This document shows positions 29,500-41,421 of a DNA stretch of 64,000 nucleotides, one piece after another. Below the pieces are notes generated by a model. That model was given only the letters and a program-made list of their open reading frames with translations. It had not been told where the DNA came from and searched no databases. The position numbers and the translations under genes were made by a program. The first letter of the stretch is position 1, and each line of letters opens with the position of its first letter. Source of the stretch: Durusdinium trenchii (Eukaryota > Sar > Dinophyceae > Suessiales > Symbiodiniaceae); the NCBI GenBank assembly GCA_963970005.1, contig CAXAMN010005224.1, positions 891,428 through 955,427 of the forward strand. Direction: 5' to 3'.

Positions 29500-31190
29500 A
29501 TAGTTATAATACCTTGCCAATCTAACATAAGGACCCAAGCAATAAAGAACCTGTTGATGCAGCGAGGTCGTCGTCTCCCTAATGAGTCATGAGCTAGTTC
29601 TACTGGGACAAAGAATGTGTGGATTAACAATCTGGTGCACATCGTTTTGTTTACAGTAGATGACCCGATTGCTCTTGCGAGATAATTTGTGTGCAACAAT
29701 GCAGCAATAACGCTGTGTGTACAGTGAATTCTGATTCAAACACCCCCTCAACCTAGCTTTTGAGCTTATCGTTATTCAATTTTATTCAATTCTGTTCAGA
29801 CCAGGCTTGGAGAGGATACCCCAAAAAACAACAATACAACGTTTCAATTGCTCATTAACAGGCAATTGTTGCCTTGCACATTGACATTGGGCAAACAATG
29901 CCAGTTTCGCCTAGGTCTCAGAAAAGTTGTTGACATTTTCCGAGCATGATTCACTAAAGACCTGTTGGGATCAAGGTTCTCTTGGAATGCCAAGCCCTCA
30001 AGGTTCTTTAACTCAAAACGTTTTGAGGGAGTGTGCAATTCCAATTCAGCTCACCAACCTCAAGAACATGGACTATGGATGACTCTAGTACTGTAATTAT
30101 GACTATAGGCTATAGGACATTAGTTAGATCCGTGACTTGCACAGCCGCTTTTCTTTCAATTATTTTACTATATTTTCCTAATATGTGGTCAAACTGGCGG
30201 TCAACTCTTTCCAAAAGCCATGAGGTGTGGCGTTGGACACCAGGTCATGCATCCTCAAGAGTGCACCTGCTTCATCTCTGGCGGGCCGCTCCAGCCCGGA
30301 GCGTTGTGAAGCTGGGCAATCCTGCCGGGCCAAAAAATGGATGGCCCATGTGCAGGCTGGTAGCTGGTTGGGTCAAGTTGGGCCTAACATGGCCTAACAC
30401 TCCAAATACCCCATCCACCACAGGAGGAACAACCACAGCTCCCAAACATTAGATATGAAACACTTACTCTTCAGTGCCCCAAAGAAGCCAAGCCTCAAAC
30501 ATAGCCAAACCAACTGTTTCAAGCATGGCATGTCCATATACAAAAAAGACATGGTCCCCTACATAAACAAAACATGACATGTACAAGAAATTGACTTTCG
30601 CGAAAGCTTTCGCGACACTAGTTCTTCTAGGGGACTTTCGCGGGGCTTTCACAAACCTTTCGCGACCTGCGTTTTGGCTTTCACGAAAGCATGTAATTTA
30701 CAGTTTGTACACTTTTCATATTTTTCATCATAGAGGTTTTTGAAGTTGCTCAATTGTGACTGTGTCTCCATGAGGATGATGTTGCCAGGCTTGTCGCCTT
30801 TTTTGCGCTTGTAGTGTAGAAACCCATGCATTTCCCTTTGCACTCTTCCCACATGAGGATGATGATGATGATGACGACGACGGTCAGCAAATTGCCCGAA
30901 CAACTCAACTTGCCACTCTGGACTGGATATGTGGACATCGGCTGCATGAGCGATACGTGGAGCTCACCTCACTAGGGATCGTTGGCCCATCGTACTTCCT
31001 TGAGCCTTTACTTTTGTGGTCGGGGCTGCTTGTTCCACCGAGCAAACTGGGCTCACTCATAGGTGCTAACCAGGCAAACGCCACTAAACTTTGCCATTCA
31101 TGAAAAGCCACAACAGGGATTCCCCAACAATTTATACACCCCATTCATCCCTATGCATGTTTCGCTTTCCTCTGTTCCACTGACCAAGCT
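29500..31190. other. No supported gene; CTTTCGCG repeat tract
   Basis: At 30598-30685 the word 'ctttcgcg' and its complement recur five or six times, making overlapping short hairpins. The 139-codon plus frame at 30033-30452 is not supported by splice signals. Confidence 0.4.
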
Positions 31191-31440
31191 CACCGGACCT
31201 GTTTGTTTGTTCTTCTTCTGACACGGTGTTGCTCCCCGTGCGCGATGTCTGTGTTCTCGGAAAGTCGCGGCCTCCACCTCCGCGTCGGGCAAGGGTCGGG
31301 CATCTTCCGCCAAGGCCAACAGGTGATGCTTGCCACCAGGCACCTGGCGCCATCCGGGTCGAGCGCGCTGTTCCACTTCCACAGCCGTGTCCACCCGTCG
31401 GCCTGGAGGTCTGGGATGGCCACATGGAAAAGGTCCTAGG
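31190..31440. other. GC-rich island, probable exon of undecided strand
   Basis: Minus frames read VAIPDLQADGWTRLWKWNSA after the acceptor 'ccggctcctag', or LALAEDARPLPDAEVEAATF in the next frame. The plus frame reads SVFSESRGLHLRVGQGSGIF up to a GTGATG donor. All are protein-like. I cannot choose. Confidence 0.35.
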
Positions 31441-31873
31441 AGCCGGAGACAGGAGGATCAGGATGGGGTGAGAGATGCTGTTTCATGCACTGCATGTGAA
31501 CCGAGAGTCATCTGACCCCAGTAACCACCACAACGAAATCTCCACCAATCCACTATCCATGGCCATTTTGTGCCTGAAGTGTGTGCTCCATAATTTGAGT
31601 GAGTAGGCATTCCGCTGCAAATCCAGGCAGCTACCTCATCCAGCCACTCATCGGCACGGACAGCCCATGAAAACCGTCCAAAAAGAGCTCGGTCCCAAGC
31701 CAGAAAACGGGAACGTCAATAGACACGGTACGTCTTCTCTGTCCAATGTGTTCTTTTCGATTCCAATCGATATGTTTCAGAATAAAACTGATATCAACTG
31801 ATGGTCAAACCACTTCACTACTAGTGTCTGAGCCGTGTGAAAAAGAGCTGACTCCTACCATCCGGCCACTTAC

Positions 31874-32005
31874 GGAAGAATGAGGAAGATGAGTCCCTGC
31901 CGGCGACGGCGGACATCGCACGACCTCGGTTTGGACGCTTTGACCGGTCTCCTACCGTGGTCTCCCTCGCCAAGCATCGACAGAGACAGAGGCACCCTCC
32001 CCCGC
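31874..32005 (-). CDS. Candidate internal exon
   Basis: A minus acceptor (gcgtcgcactcctcgcag) and a consensus GTAAGT donor bound 132 nt. Two of three frames are open: RVPLSLSMLGEGDHGRRPVK, then SCDVRRRRQGLIFLILP, or the Cys-rich CLCLCRCLARETTVGDRSKR. Both boundaries are strong, but the frame is undecided. It lies downstream of the possible first exon at 32132. Confidence 0.4.
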
Positions 32006-32131
32006 CTGCGAGGAGTGCGACGCAACAACGTGTAGCACGAAGAGTCCGAAGCAACACTTGTAAACACATGACTCCGCCATCCTAGCCCATCCGAAGCACT
32101 CCAAACCGCTCGAATCACGAGTTCGACTCAC

Positions 32132-32170
32132 GAGACTCTCTCGGGGCATCTCTGATAGAGGCAAAACCAT
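32132..32170 (-). CDS. Possible first coding exon
   Basis: ATG opens 13 codons, MVLPLSEMPRESL, that end exactly at a GTGAGT donor. It ends in phase 0, which does not by itself fit either open frame of the next candidate exon, so an exon may be missing between them. Confidence 0.3.
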
Positions 32171-32199
32171 GTCAACAGCTCGAGGGATATGGATGGATC

Positions 32200-32740
32200 A
32201 AGGCTCAGACTTGATGTGAACAAAGAGTTTCATGGCGTGGCTTCGTGTAGAGTTTATTCCAAGCAACACGCTAGATTAGATTGATAGGATATTGGATTGA
32301 TGAGATAATCAAAAAGCAACAAACAAAAAACGACGACAACAACGACAATAACAACATATCACGGTCGGGATATATGTTTGTTTTTCTCTCTCCAGCATTT
32401 GAGGTTGAATTGAACATCTAGACCAACACTACACTTGCACCCCAGGAGACAAACACACACACACACATACACCGCACATATTCATGATATTCCCATACCA
32501 TGACCATGAAAGAACATGAAAAGCAAACATTTCTCACGGTCTCCACGCAGACTAAGCATGTTATATACCATGGCATGGAATATGAACCTTCCACGGCATC
32601 CATGTCTTTTTTCTCCTAAACATCTAGGAACCGCATGAAAATATTATAATAGAAGATATAATGGAAGCGTGAGCTATCCTGCGTCCTAGCTAGGAGCGCA
32701 CCTCCTTGCTGAAAATATATATAAGGAGGCAGGGCCATCC
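32200..32740. other. No gene; (CA)n tract
   Basis: A CA repeat lies at 32451-32470 in AT-rich DNA. Nothing else is visible. Confidence 0.5.
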
Positions 32741-32927
32741 GCTAAACCACTTCTCAAACCACGGCACCGTCCGTGGGATCCGTTTGCCGTTTGTTGCGGC
32801 CTTGAAGGCGACTCGCAGGCACCGTGGAGCCGAGGCATCGTGGCCTTCGGCCGAGGACGCCGCAATGAAGTCCACAAACGGCTGTTGGCCTCGGCCGAAG
32901 TGACGGCCGCGGAGTGACCCGACCGGA

Positions 32928-33380
32928 GTGACGATGACGAGACGGGTCCGGTCGATCGGGCGGTTCGGGCGCCGGTCGATCGGGCAAGACGACAAGAAGG
33001 CATTGTCATCAAACCACATCAAACCACGTCGTCCCAGTTCCAAGGGGTGGTCACTGGGTTATCTTCTCTATAGGTCTTTCAGTGAGTTGATGTGTGGCAT
33101 GTCGACCTGGTGCAGCACCGACCTTCAGACCATCCGAAGGAAAAACCGTCTCGGAACTCCATGGAACACAGTCTTTCGGAACAAATCGACGAATCGGTTG
33201 GATGAAGAGTTCAATGACGGCCTCGATGACTCGTTTTGGGGGCGCACACCAGCTCGTTCGGTGATGCGCTGCGTGCGCTCCAAACGCGCTCACCCAGTTG
33301 AAGTGACGAACGCACACCTGGACCGCTCACAAGCGACGAGACCAGTCCCAAACGGACGTCCCAACAAATGGGGTCATTAA
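32928..33380 (+). CDS. 150-codon open frame in a GC-rich island
   Basis: The second half, FRNKSTNRLDEEFNDGLDDS then FWGRTPARSVMRCVRSKRAH, is protein-like and ends PNKWGH. It aligns loosely with the candidate at 34978 (LKNMVIDRVIEELNEGLWD) in the same frame, 1.8 kb away. An 88-codon minus frame (33051-33317) and other frames are open too, and the core shares a degenerate repeat motif with 4.5 kb. It may be exon duplication or a shared repeat. Confidence 0.28.
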   Translation: MTMTRRVRSIGRFGRRSIGQDDKKALSSNHIKPRRPSSKGWSLGYLLYRSFSELMCGMSTWCSTDLQTIRRKNRLGTPWNTVFRNKSTNRLDEEFNDGLDDSFWGRTPARSVMRCVRSKRAHPVEVTNAHLDRSQATRPVPNGRPNKWGH

Positions 33381-33389
33381 AGACAGACT

Positions 33390-34977
33390 CCTGGTTGAGG
33401 TGCTCGTGGTAGACGGTAACCCTTCTCGTGGGTAGACGGTAACAACTCCTCTCGTGGAAGAACCCAACTCGTGGAGTAGGACGGTCACCGTTTCAGACTC
33501 CAAAGGGGTCACGAACTGAAACGGTTCCTGGAATTGGCCAAGGCCGGGCAAGGCCTTCTGGGTTCGTCTTTTTCCGATGGAGACCTGCTACTCCAAGGGG
33601 CTCTCCGCTTCCATCCAATCGCACAAAGGCAAACCTACAAATTCCTCAGCTTGGGCTGGTGATGGCAGTTTGAACACAAAAATCCCAAGCCTCTTTCTCT
33701 GCATCCAACTCCTCCTTTTCTGGAGTTGATGCAATCTTGGGATCATCTCAAAGAACAATTATGTGTTTTGATTACCCTTCCAACAAGACCCCACCACAAC
33801 ACAAAACACAACCAGATCATTAGATTAGATTTGAGAGGGATGCATTATAGGAAGTCTTCCCTCGTTATCAGGACCAAAGTGGCAGAAGGTGTAACCGGTG
33901 CAACCGTGCAGTTCAAAGCCATTGGCACTCAGGCACTGATTGATGTAGTGTCCAGTTTCCCTCCCAAGACTGCTTCAAGACCCTCCAAGAAAGTGAAGTT
34001 CCCAAAGACTTGACAGTATGTTCCCACGCAGCTAGAAGACCTATCTAGCCCCCGAAGAGTCCATGTAACATGTATATTATATATAATATATACTATACCC
34101 GGTGTAGTACCCCTGAAACCACCAGTGTGTACATGCCACTCCCATGGGTTGAGACTGGGGCCCCCAAGTCTTTCTTCTCGCCGAGCTTCAGCCTGAGTGC
34201 CGAGTAGTCGTTGAAGGCAGGTGGCACTGCCGCAGACACGGAAGTCGCTGTCCAAGAGCAAATCACCGTCACCTCGGACGGGTCCCGTCCCGTACCCGTC
34301 GACCATTGCGGTCACGTGTGGAAGACGTAGTGATGGGGGATACATCATCATCTTATATATTAATCATCATCACCATCGTCTATACATGAAATGGGATTAA
34401 ATTTGGGTACGACCATAGGGTCTGGATGACTTCATATTTCAATAGCTGCATGTCATGTACCATGTAACTCTGCCAATCCCATGGATGCTCTGCGAGCTTT
34501 TGGAAACACGGGCTTCATCCGCGAGCGGCGAATCAGCGACTCCCCACGCCACGCATGGCGCGATCACGTGATGGAAACGGAAACGGAATGGAACCCAAAT
34601 CAGTGACTAAATGGGGTGGAATACCTTTCTGTATATATAACACAATCACGGAATGGAACCCAAATGGGGTGTTTGTGTAGATCTATAGATGATTGAAGTC
34701 TTGAAGCTGGAAGCAGGAAACCTGATCTGCCACTGCACCGTGCAGGCACACTGCATCGAACCGGGGTTCGAAGCAACGAATGGAATACTCCTTCCAGTAC
34801 CTCGAGCTGTGCGTGACATACTCCGCCAGTCATTGGGTACCACACATCTTCTCTCCAAGCAGCAAAGACCTTTGATGACACGGCGGAACCCCGTGATCAT
34901 CAAATTGTCGCCCTTCGACTGCCTTGACTCGCCGCCACTCCGGAGGATCCCGGTCGAGCCTATTCCAGACCTTGAAA
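33390..34977. other. No supported gene; short duplications
   Basis: At 33405-33470 'gtagacggtaac' and 'ctcgtgg' occur two to three times. AT-rich microsatellite lies at 34070-34100. At 34590-34670 'cggaatggaacccaaat' is repeated at a spacing of about 80 bp. Confidence 0.4.
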
Positions 34978-35208
34978 AACATGGTGATCGACCGGGTGAT
35001 CGAAGAGCTCAACGAAGGTTTGTGGGATGTGGTTGGATCTATACTCTTTGCGTTCCAACTCGTGCACAGGCGGGAACGAATGAGCTGGTTCCAAGACAAC
35101 ATCCTTGTCGCAAGGTCATTGTCGCCGGGACTTACAGGGTTGTGCCACACTTGTGTCGCCAGCCTGAAGCTATCTAGACCCCGGTCAAATACTGCAACTG
35201 GGGCTTGA
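34978..35208 (+). CDS. Candidate coding segment
   Basis: After the acceptor 'cgagcctattccag' the frame reads TLKNMVIDRVIEELNEGLWD then VVGSILFAFQLVHRRERMSW, ending SRPRSNTATGA. A second acceptor-like 'ccaactcgtgcacag' lies inside. A 136-codon minus frame (34830-35240) is the alternative. The start resembles the frame at 33180-33230. Confidence 0.28.
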   Translation, partial: NMVIDRVIEELNEGLWDVVGSILFAFQLVHRRERMSWFQDNILVARSLSPGLTGLCHTCVASLKLSRPRSNTATGA

Positions 35209-37043
35209 GAGGCCAAGGGTCGAAGGGTCTCTTGCGGCACCCGCTACAAGTGGCAGTGGCCGATCAAAGGATCTCCAATTCTGAAGGCCGGGTATCATGC
35301 TCTGCTATGCGCAGCTTTGACCCTTAAACAGTTCTTGAACACAATGCACTGGCAACGGATGGTTATGACATGACTCCCAGACTCCCAGGCGGGGTGTTCA
35401 ATGTGGACTGCAAATGCTCGTCGGTCGAACAAATGCTCTCCGCGTTTGCTTCGTCAAAGAACTTCGTCACATGGTTTGTTGCAGGATGTTGCAGGGCTTT
35501 TAGAACCATCAATGCACAAATCCACCAAAAGGAATCCTTCAGAACTGCCGTCCTGTCCGAAGAACACATGCCTGTCTGAAGAAACCCCGGTGTGCCAGTC
35601 CCGTGGGTTGATGGCTGGGCGAATGTACGGGCTTCTGGCCCATCCGAATGATGTGTCCGTTCGACCATGAAACGAGAAAGGTTGACCATGACTTTGTCTA
35701 ACATCCTTCGTGTCAACACTATGTTGTTCGATGTTGTTCGAGAACCCCCATGAAATCGGTGGTCGGAAGCCTATAGGGCAAATAATCTGGTTTCCCATGA
35801 TATCTTACAAAGTGGCAAGGCCATGTCGATCCGTTGTTGGGCCATCGCCTGGTCGACGTTGCATGGGTCGTGTGAAGTGGAGAGACTTGACAAGTGGAAG
35901 GTGCATGTTACCGGCTGTTTGCTGGGTACTGGGTACTGCAATAAGTCTTGGAGTACCACAGTACCACGCATGATACAATCTCTTCCAATGGAAAAAGTCG
36001 TCACTTGGTCCGGGATTTGGTTGGACCGCATCCGCACAGATCTCCAAACCACCTTCCTCATCAGAAAGGAATCTCATGTCTGATGCTCTGGTAGTTGATC
36101 CATTCAGTCCAAGGTTTGACGCATACACAAAGATTCTCCACGACTACCTGGACCTTCCAAATGACCTTGGAAAACAGAACATAACCCCGAAAATGACGGG
36201 TCAATAAAACATTGCAATGAACACCCAATTAAACTCCCAAGTAATCGAACTTTATAAGGAAGATGGGCCAGTAGTATTTATGTCTTGGCATATCTTCATC
36301 ATTCTTCATCCATTGTATAGTCCAAGTATTGGGCTATTGCATGTTCGCTGCTTTTGGCATAATATCCCTTTTTGTGCTGGCTGCAGTTGTGCCTCGTCCG
36401 AGTTATACTCATGAGGCACCTGAACTTTGGTCTCTCCAAATGTATGATTAATGAGAAAAACCGATATCGGCAACGCATTCCCCAAATCGGTCAGCATCTA
36501 TAGACTTACTATGACTTACTCACCTAAGCCACATCGTGACTGCATCGGATCGTCGTGACTGCATCGGATGTGTTTGCCGACCGTCGACGCACGGCCTGTC
36601 TCGACGGTTTTCAAATTCTGTTGGACCAATGCCATTTGCCACTGCCAGACTTGCTTGGTAAATCGACCCCAAGTCTGGAGGGCTTGCCGATTCTGCCGCG
36701 TTCTTATCATAACAAAGCGGGTCACCGACGTCACCTCACTCACCTCACACTCATGGAACATCGCAGAACCGATGGTCTTCGTTTTTCGTACATCTCGATG
36801 GTCTTCGTCATGGCATCTCAGCAAGGTGCATCATACCTCTATATAGTAATCCTAACTCATGGGTGTGTTCATCTTGCCACTTCAACTGGCCATGTGTTTG
36901 TTCGGCACTGACGGGACCCCCAAACAAAACCCGGAGCCGGCTCCGCCCGGGATCGCCCGGATCGGTCTCGGTGTGCCTGGATGAGGCCGGGGATCACCAT
37001 GAACGCCACCAGTTGGAAAAACTGAAGCCTTGAACACCCATCC

Positions 37044-37091
37044 AGGATCGTCTTTTCGGATCGTCTTTTCGGATCGTCTTTCGGATCGTCT
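37044..37091 (+). repeat. GGATCGTCTTTTC tandem repeat
   Basis: Four head-to-tail copies of a 13-14-bp unit, the last shortened. Confidence 0.85.
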
Positions 37092-37920
37092 CCCCAGAAA
37101 CCGCGAGATTCGTCGTGTGCGCATATATACACAGGGGATGGAAGCAGGTGGACTTGGCGATGTTTGCTGCCGATTGCTGCCATATGATGCTGTTGACTGA
37201 AGTGCCGTTTTGTTTTGAGCAAGACCCATACCGGATCATACCGGCCCATACCTCACAAAACAGGTTCATTGATTGCCCATTGAGAAGAGCAGCACATGCC
37301 ATTCAAAGATATTCCAAGGCTCTTTGTGCGTCCTCTAAGTTCTAAGCCTTCTGCCCCCAAAATACTTTTGATTCTCAATGAGCTTCTGCAATTCACTATA
37401 CACAGAGACTGAGCCATGAGTCAATGAGTGCTGTTTAAACCACCACGGCGTTTCGCACCACAAGCACAGCACAATTATTCAATCCAGTCTCAGTGACATG
37501 AAGTGGCCCTTTTCAGTGGACCATTCTGAGAGGTGGGTATCCAATGGAGACCAAACCACATCGTAGTGCCGGGGGGTGTCGGTGACCCACACCGGAAGGG
37601 AGCTGGTAGACATTATTCCGATGTTTCTTTACATAACCTGAACCCTCCGTCGTAGCAGAAAAAAGTGACAGAAAAAAAAAACTGCACATCATCAAAAAAA
37701 GTGCTCATGCCTTGAAAAAGCGTACCACTGGAAAGTCAAATGTAGCTTCATTCCACCTTATGTTATGTGGTCTTCAAGTCCATTCCCCTGCCACATGCTG
37801 GCACCCGTCCCATGCACACACAACACACGCTCACACACTACGAAGCGGCAGCCAGCAACCCCTTTCTTTGATCATCAGTATCAACATAAAATATGTAAAA
37901 TAACAATCCGCCACTTTTTA

Positions 37921-37984
37921 AAATTGCGCCCGGGTTGCGGGAATTTGCGCCCGGGTTGCGGGAATTTGCGCCCAAGTTGCGGGC
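37921..37984 (+). repeat. 21-bp tandem repeat, three copies
   Basis: Unit 'aatttgcgcccgggttgcgg', the third copy with 'ccaagttgcgg'. Sharp boundaries in otherwise unremarkable DNA. Confidence 0.9.
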
Positions 37985-38309
37985 ACCCTTTTTGGAAAAA
38001 TTGTTGTAAAGCACGCCCAGAAGGTTGGAACCAAACCTTTGTGGTTTCATTTGCACATACTACTATTAGGAGAGGTCATATAGGATTTCCACCCGGTCCA
38101 TAGGGCCCCCAAAGGCCCACAAGGGTTGATAAGGACACTGGTCAGGAACCAGTAGGCTTTTTAGAATTTACATCACCAAAAAGCGCTCATATGTCCTGAA
38201 AAGTGTACATACCCTCAATTAACGCTCAAACTTCCAATAAGTGCTCCAAACCATGGTTCGCCAGAAATAAGTGCTACAAAGGATGCTTCAGGAAATTTAG
38301 TAAACTTTG

Positions 38310-38375
38310 CTACTAGTAGCGATGCACTTGTTCCTAGTAGCGATGCCCTTGTTACTAGTAGCTGCTTCTTGCTCC
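38310..38375 (+). repeat. ACTAGTAGCGATGC repeat family
   Basis: Units of 'ctagtagcgatgc(a/c)cttgtt' occur here three times; related blocks lie at 46451-46556, 48171-48213, 63391-63470 and 63577-63714. The core 'ctactagtag' is palindromic. Confidence 0.8.
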
Positions 38376-38379
38376 TACT

Positions 38380-39530
38380 TAGCAGAAAACTCGGCACATC
38401 TTGGGTCGTCTGTTACGCCTACGGCTGGAGCCTCGCTTCTGGGTGCTTGGCATGTTCCCCATCGTTTTCCGTGCTTGTACGACTTCTTGTCTGGTGCACG
38501 ACAGTCAGTCCGATGCATTCGATGTCGCCGTCTCGATGTGTCGAGTCTTGGGTCGAACGAGCACACCCCGCGAGCCCCCCCCCACGCGCTCACTTCCAGC
38601 GCGCCGTGCTGCTCTCCAAGCGTCATCATAAACTCGTTGGAGATGCTGGCCCAGCCGTAGACAGAGATGTAGCAAAGGACGGTGCTAGCGCAAAAGCACA
38701 AGGACAAAGGGATCGAGGACCAAAGATCCGACATGATGGTGGCCAAATTCAGGTGAAAAAGGACGTGCGCTGCATGTGTACCTATAGCACGCGGCAGGCC
38801 GTGTAGGATCGGCAGGCAGTGGTCCTCTTGGGTGGCCAGCAAAAGTCAGTCCAACAGCGGAAGTGCGGAAGTCTAGGCTAGCAGATCAGTCAGTGCCATT
38901 GTCCATGGACTTCAAGCACCCACAACCTAGTTCAACCTACCATGGGGGCTTAAAGTAAACGCGATCCGACCCTGCGACCTTCCATGTCTACGATTCTGAG
39001 TCATGAGCCTCTAGCCCCTTTCCCCACAGGTCCAAAACCTGGTCCTCGACCTCATTGAGTTCTGTTATTGAATGATCAACTCCAGTAAAATGAGGTTTTT
39101 GACCTACTGCAGGGTTCAATTCTGAATCAATCCCCATCTATATTCCCACTCTGACCTGCCAACTCTGAAGAAGTGGACTCTGTTTTGGTTTGCTGCCCAC
39201 CCGTTCGGTTGTGACACAACGGGGCAGCAACGGTCGGACAGGGAACAAATCATCTTGTCCCAGTCTTCAGCAAAGCAGGCCATGTTGCCTGAGATATGTG
39301 GACCCCACATCCACATCCGAGCAATAGGAACGGAACAAAATCAACATTGTTTAACACAAATCGACATAGGATGACATAGGAACCATATATAGTTGTTGTT
39401 TTTCCTGCCTGTGTTTGCAACCCAACCTTCGACATGGCAACGTTGGAGTTTGCCTACGAGCCCGAAACAGTCCGAAACAGGGGCGTCCTGGTCTCTTAAG
39501 CATTGGAACTTTTGTGCCTCTACTTTTTGT
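38380..39530. other. No supported gene
   Basis: A GC-rich part (38400-38720) is open in four frames (up to 155 codons on minus at 38375-38842). No motif or splice pair decides between them. Confidence 0.35.
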
Positions 39531-39537
39531 TGCTATG

Positions 39538-39660
39538 ATTGCCTCCAACCTAGAAGCAATGGCCTTCAAGCTAGGAGCAATGGCCTCCAACCTACTAGCA
39601 CTGGCCTCCAACCTACTAGCAATGGCCTCCAACCTACTAGCAATCTCTAACATACTAGCG
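39538..39660 (+). repeat. 24-bp tandem repeat, five copies
   Basis: Unit 'ggcctccaacctactagcaat', diverging toward the left end. The inverse of this unit occurs at 48175-48212 (ttggaggccatcgctactag), so it belongs with the ACTAGTAGC family. Confidence 0.85.
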
Positions 39661-39669
39661 ATGTGCCTC

Positions 39670-40305
39670 TACATATATAATTGCTATGATTGCCTCACCA
39701 TCACCTCATTGCTACTTATTCTGTGCAGTTCAGCATCTCAATGATTGCAAAGGACCGACTTTTGTGTCCCTAGAGCTCTATGCATGGGTTCTTAAAGTTG
39801 GCTACCTCCATTGCAGTAGATCAAACAGAGTTTTCAGAGCTAAGAAACCTTGGCACCCAATTGATCATGTTTAAAACACACAATGACACAAACAAACTAC
39901 AATATATATAAGTGAGTCTGCTAGATCAACTCGGCATTATATTGTACCATTACTCCCCACTGCAACACTTTCGCTCCCTGCAACATCAACATCATGCTTC
40001 AGTTGTGATAGTTTTCGTCTGATCCCTCCCGAAAACTCGGTGCTTTTCCCAGGCACCGAAAATGACGGCAAAGTGGAGGAAAATGCACACATATCGACTG
40101 CGATCAGGGGTGAAAGGGCGATGCTCCGCTTCCCATAAGACCTGCGACACGCGTTCCGCTTCGCGTTCCGCGGAACGCAGCCTGATGTGCGTCCAACGAG
40201 AAAAAAGGTCACAACATAGTCACAACTATTACTCCAGGACTCCCACATTAGGGTGGTTTTGGGAGGCCACAGCAGTCTTTTTTTTTTTTTCAGATTCTTA
40301 AGGTT
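39670..40305. other. No supported gene; poly-T run
   Basis: A run of 14 T lies at 40277-40290. A 103-codon minus frame (39937-40248) is open but unsupported. Confidence 0.35.
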
Positions 40306-40309
40306 GGAG

Positions 40310-40473
40310 TCAAACCACCCCTCTGCCGGTGTCCTGGCTTGCTAACAAAGAGACCGCATAGGTCAAGGTGCACGTCGCAACCCACATGTAGTGGAGACTG
40401 TTCAATTGGTAAGCTGCTCGAATAATCTGACCCAGGATGGAGAACCAGGTGATGTGCAGGAATGGCTTCGCAA
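40310..40473 (-). CDS. Candidate terminal exon, hydrophobic
   Basis: A minus acceptor (ctttgccgtag) opens 53 codons and a TGA. The peptide AKPFLHITWFSILGQIIRAA then LNSLHYMWVATCTLTYAVSL would contribute one or two membrane segments; codon third positions are C/G-rich. The opposite strand carries a competing 97-codon frame (EWLRNYGKVPGQGISARPIR) ending at 40684, also protein-like. It might belong with the hydrophobic minus exon at 41033-41416. Confidence 0.3.
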
Positions 40474-41032
40474 CTACGGCAAAGTTCCTGGGCAGGGGAT
40501 CTCTGCACGCCCGATCCGCGAACGGGCAAAAGAGGATAAAGCAAGACCTCGACCTCAAAAATCGGCTAAAGCAAGACCTGCACCTCAAGATCTTCTTTGT
40601 TTGGTCGCCGAAACTCCCTTCGATAGAGCCAACAATGCAATCGGCTGCCCTTTTCTGTTTGCTTTTTGGGTTTGTGACCAATAAGTATCGTTGCCGGCAT
40701 TGCTCACCAATGCCGGCGTCGTTCCGTTACGCCTTCCAGCCTCTGAAGCCTCGAAAATGATAGACAAGCGGCGCAATCCGAATGCTATTCCTGAGGGTCC
40801 ACGGCGCGCGGTTGTCCACGGGGTCCAGTGCCATCTGTGGGTGGAAGTCTGTGCGCCCCACCAGTATTGAGCGGGGAAATTACACCAAAACCCACCAGTT
40901 GGGCAAGACAAAGCCGCTGGCCATGATCTCCAGTCTCCAAGGAACCTACAAGGAGCCTTTGCAAACCATCGCTGACCTTGCTGCCAACTCCAAACATGGT
41001 CACCATATGAGTGCTTCGGGGGTGACCCACTT

Positions 41033-41416
41033 TCAGCTGTCAAAACAACGACTCCGCCCGCTTTCGCCGCCGCCCATCTGTGCCCTCTTCCTGCCAAAGC
41101 ACATCTCCTCCTCCAGGAGCTTTCGTTTCATGCTCTCCATCGGCGAGGACATGTCCGCGTCGCTTCCGTCCAACTTCTTGGAGACGATCCAATGTCCCAA
41201 GAAACATCGAAAGTTTTCTTGGAGTCGATCGAACATGAAGAGGATGTCCTCCTTCTTGGTCTTAGCAAGCCAAGCGAAGAATCGAAGTCGCCAAGTTGTC
41301 AGGGCGGCGGCCAAGGGCGCCATGAACGCGACCCAAAAATCCGGTGCAGGGAAGAGATCAAAATGGATCAAAAACGTCTTCAAGCCAGTGAAAACCCAAG
41401 AAAGGACTATCTCGAA
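41033..41416 (-). CDS. Candidate exon, two hydrophobic segments then charged helix
   Basis: The acceptor 'atcaccctag' opens 127 codons and a stop. It reads VLSWVFTGLKTFLIHFDLF, then FWVAFMAPLAAALTTW, both able to span a membrane. A soluble part follows: KKEDILFMFDRLQENFRCFL then SMKRKLLEEEMCFGRKRAQM. A true stop at 41033 or a donor just before it are both possible. No family is recognised. The overlapping 212-codon plus frame (40782-41420) is longer but less protein-like in its first half. Confidence 0.4.
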   Translation of the reverse strand, partial: FEIVLSWVFTGLKTFLIHFDLFPAPDFWVAFMAPLAAALTTWRLRFFAWLAKTKKEDILFMFDRLQENFRCFLGHWIVSKKLDGSDADMSSPMESMKRKLLEEEMCFGRKRAQMGGGESGRSRCFDS

Positions 41417-41421
41417 CTAGG

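Larger units (their letters stand above)
35240..38300. other. No supported gene; several tandem repeats
   Basis: Overlapping short frames only. Repeats are listed separately. At 36536-36570 'cgtgactgcatcggat' is duplicated. A pair of 'ggggggtgtcggtg' words (37570 and 48411) is shared with the 48-kb region. Confidence 0.4.

Noticed and set aside
31545..31590. Second spliced-leader-like match around 'ggccattttgtgcctgaag'
   Set aside because: Only about nine contiguous matching bases with indels elsewhere; consistent with chance in 64 kb.
38930..39010. Possible tRNA-like T-arm words
   Set aside because: No complete cloverleaf could be drawn on either strand.
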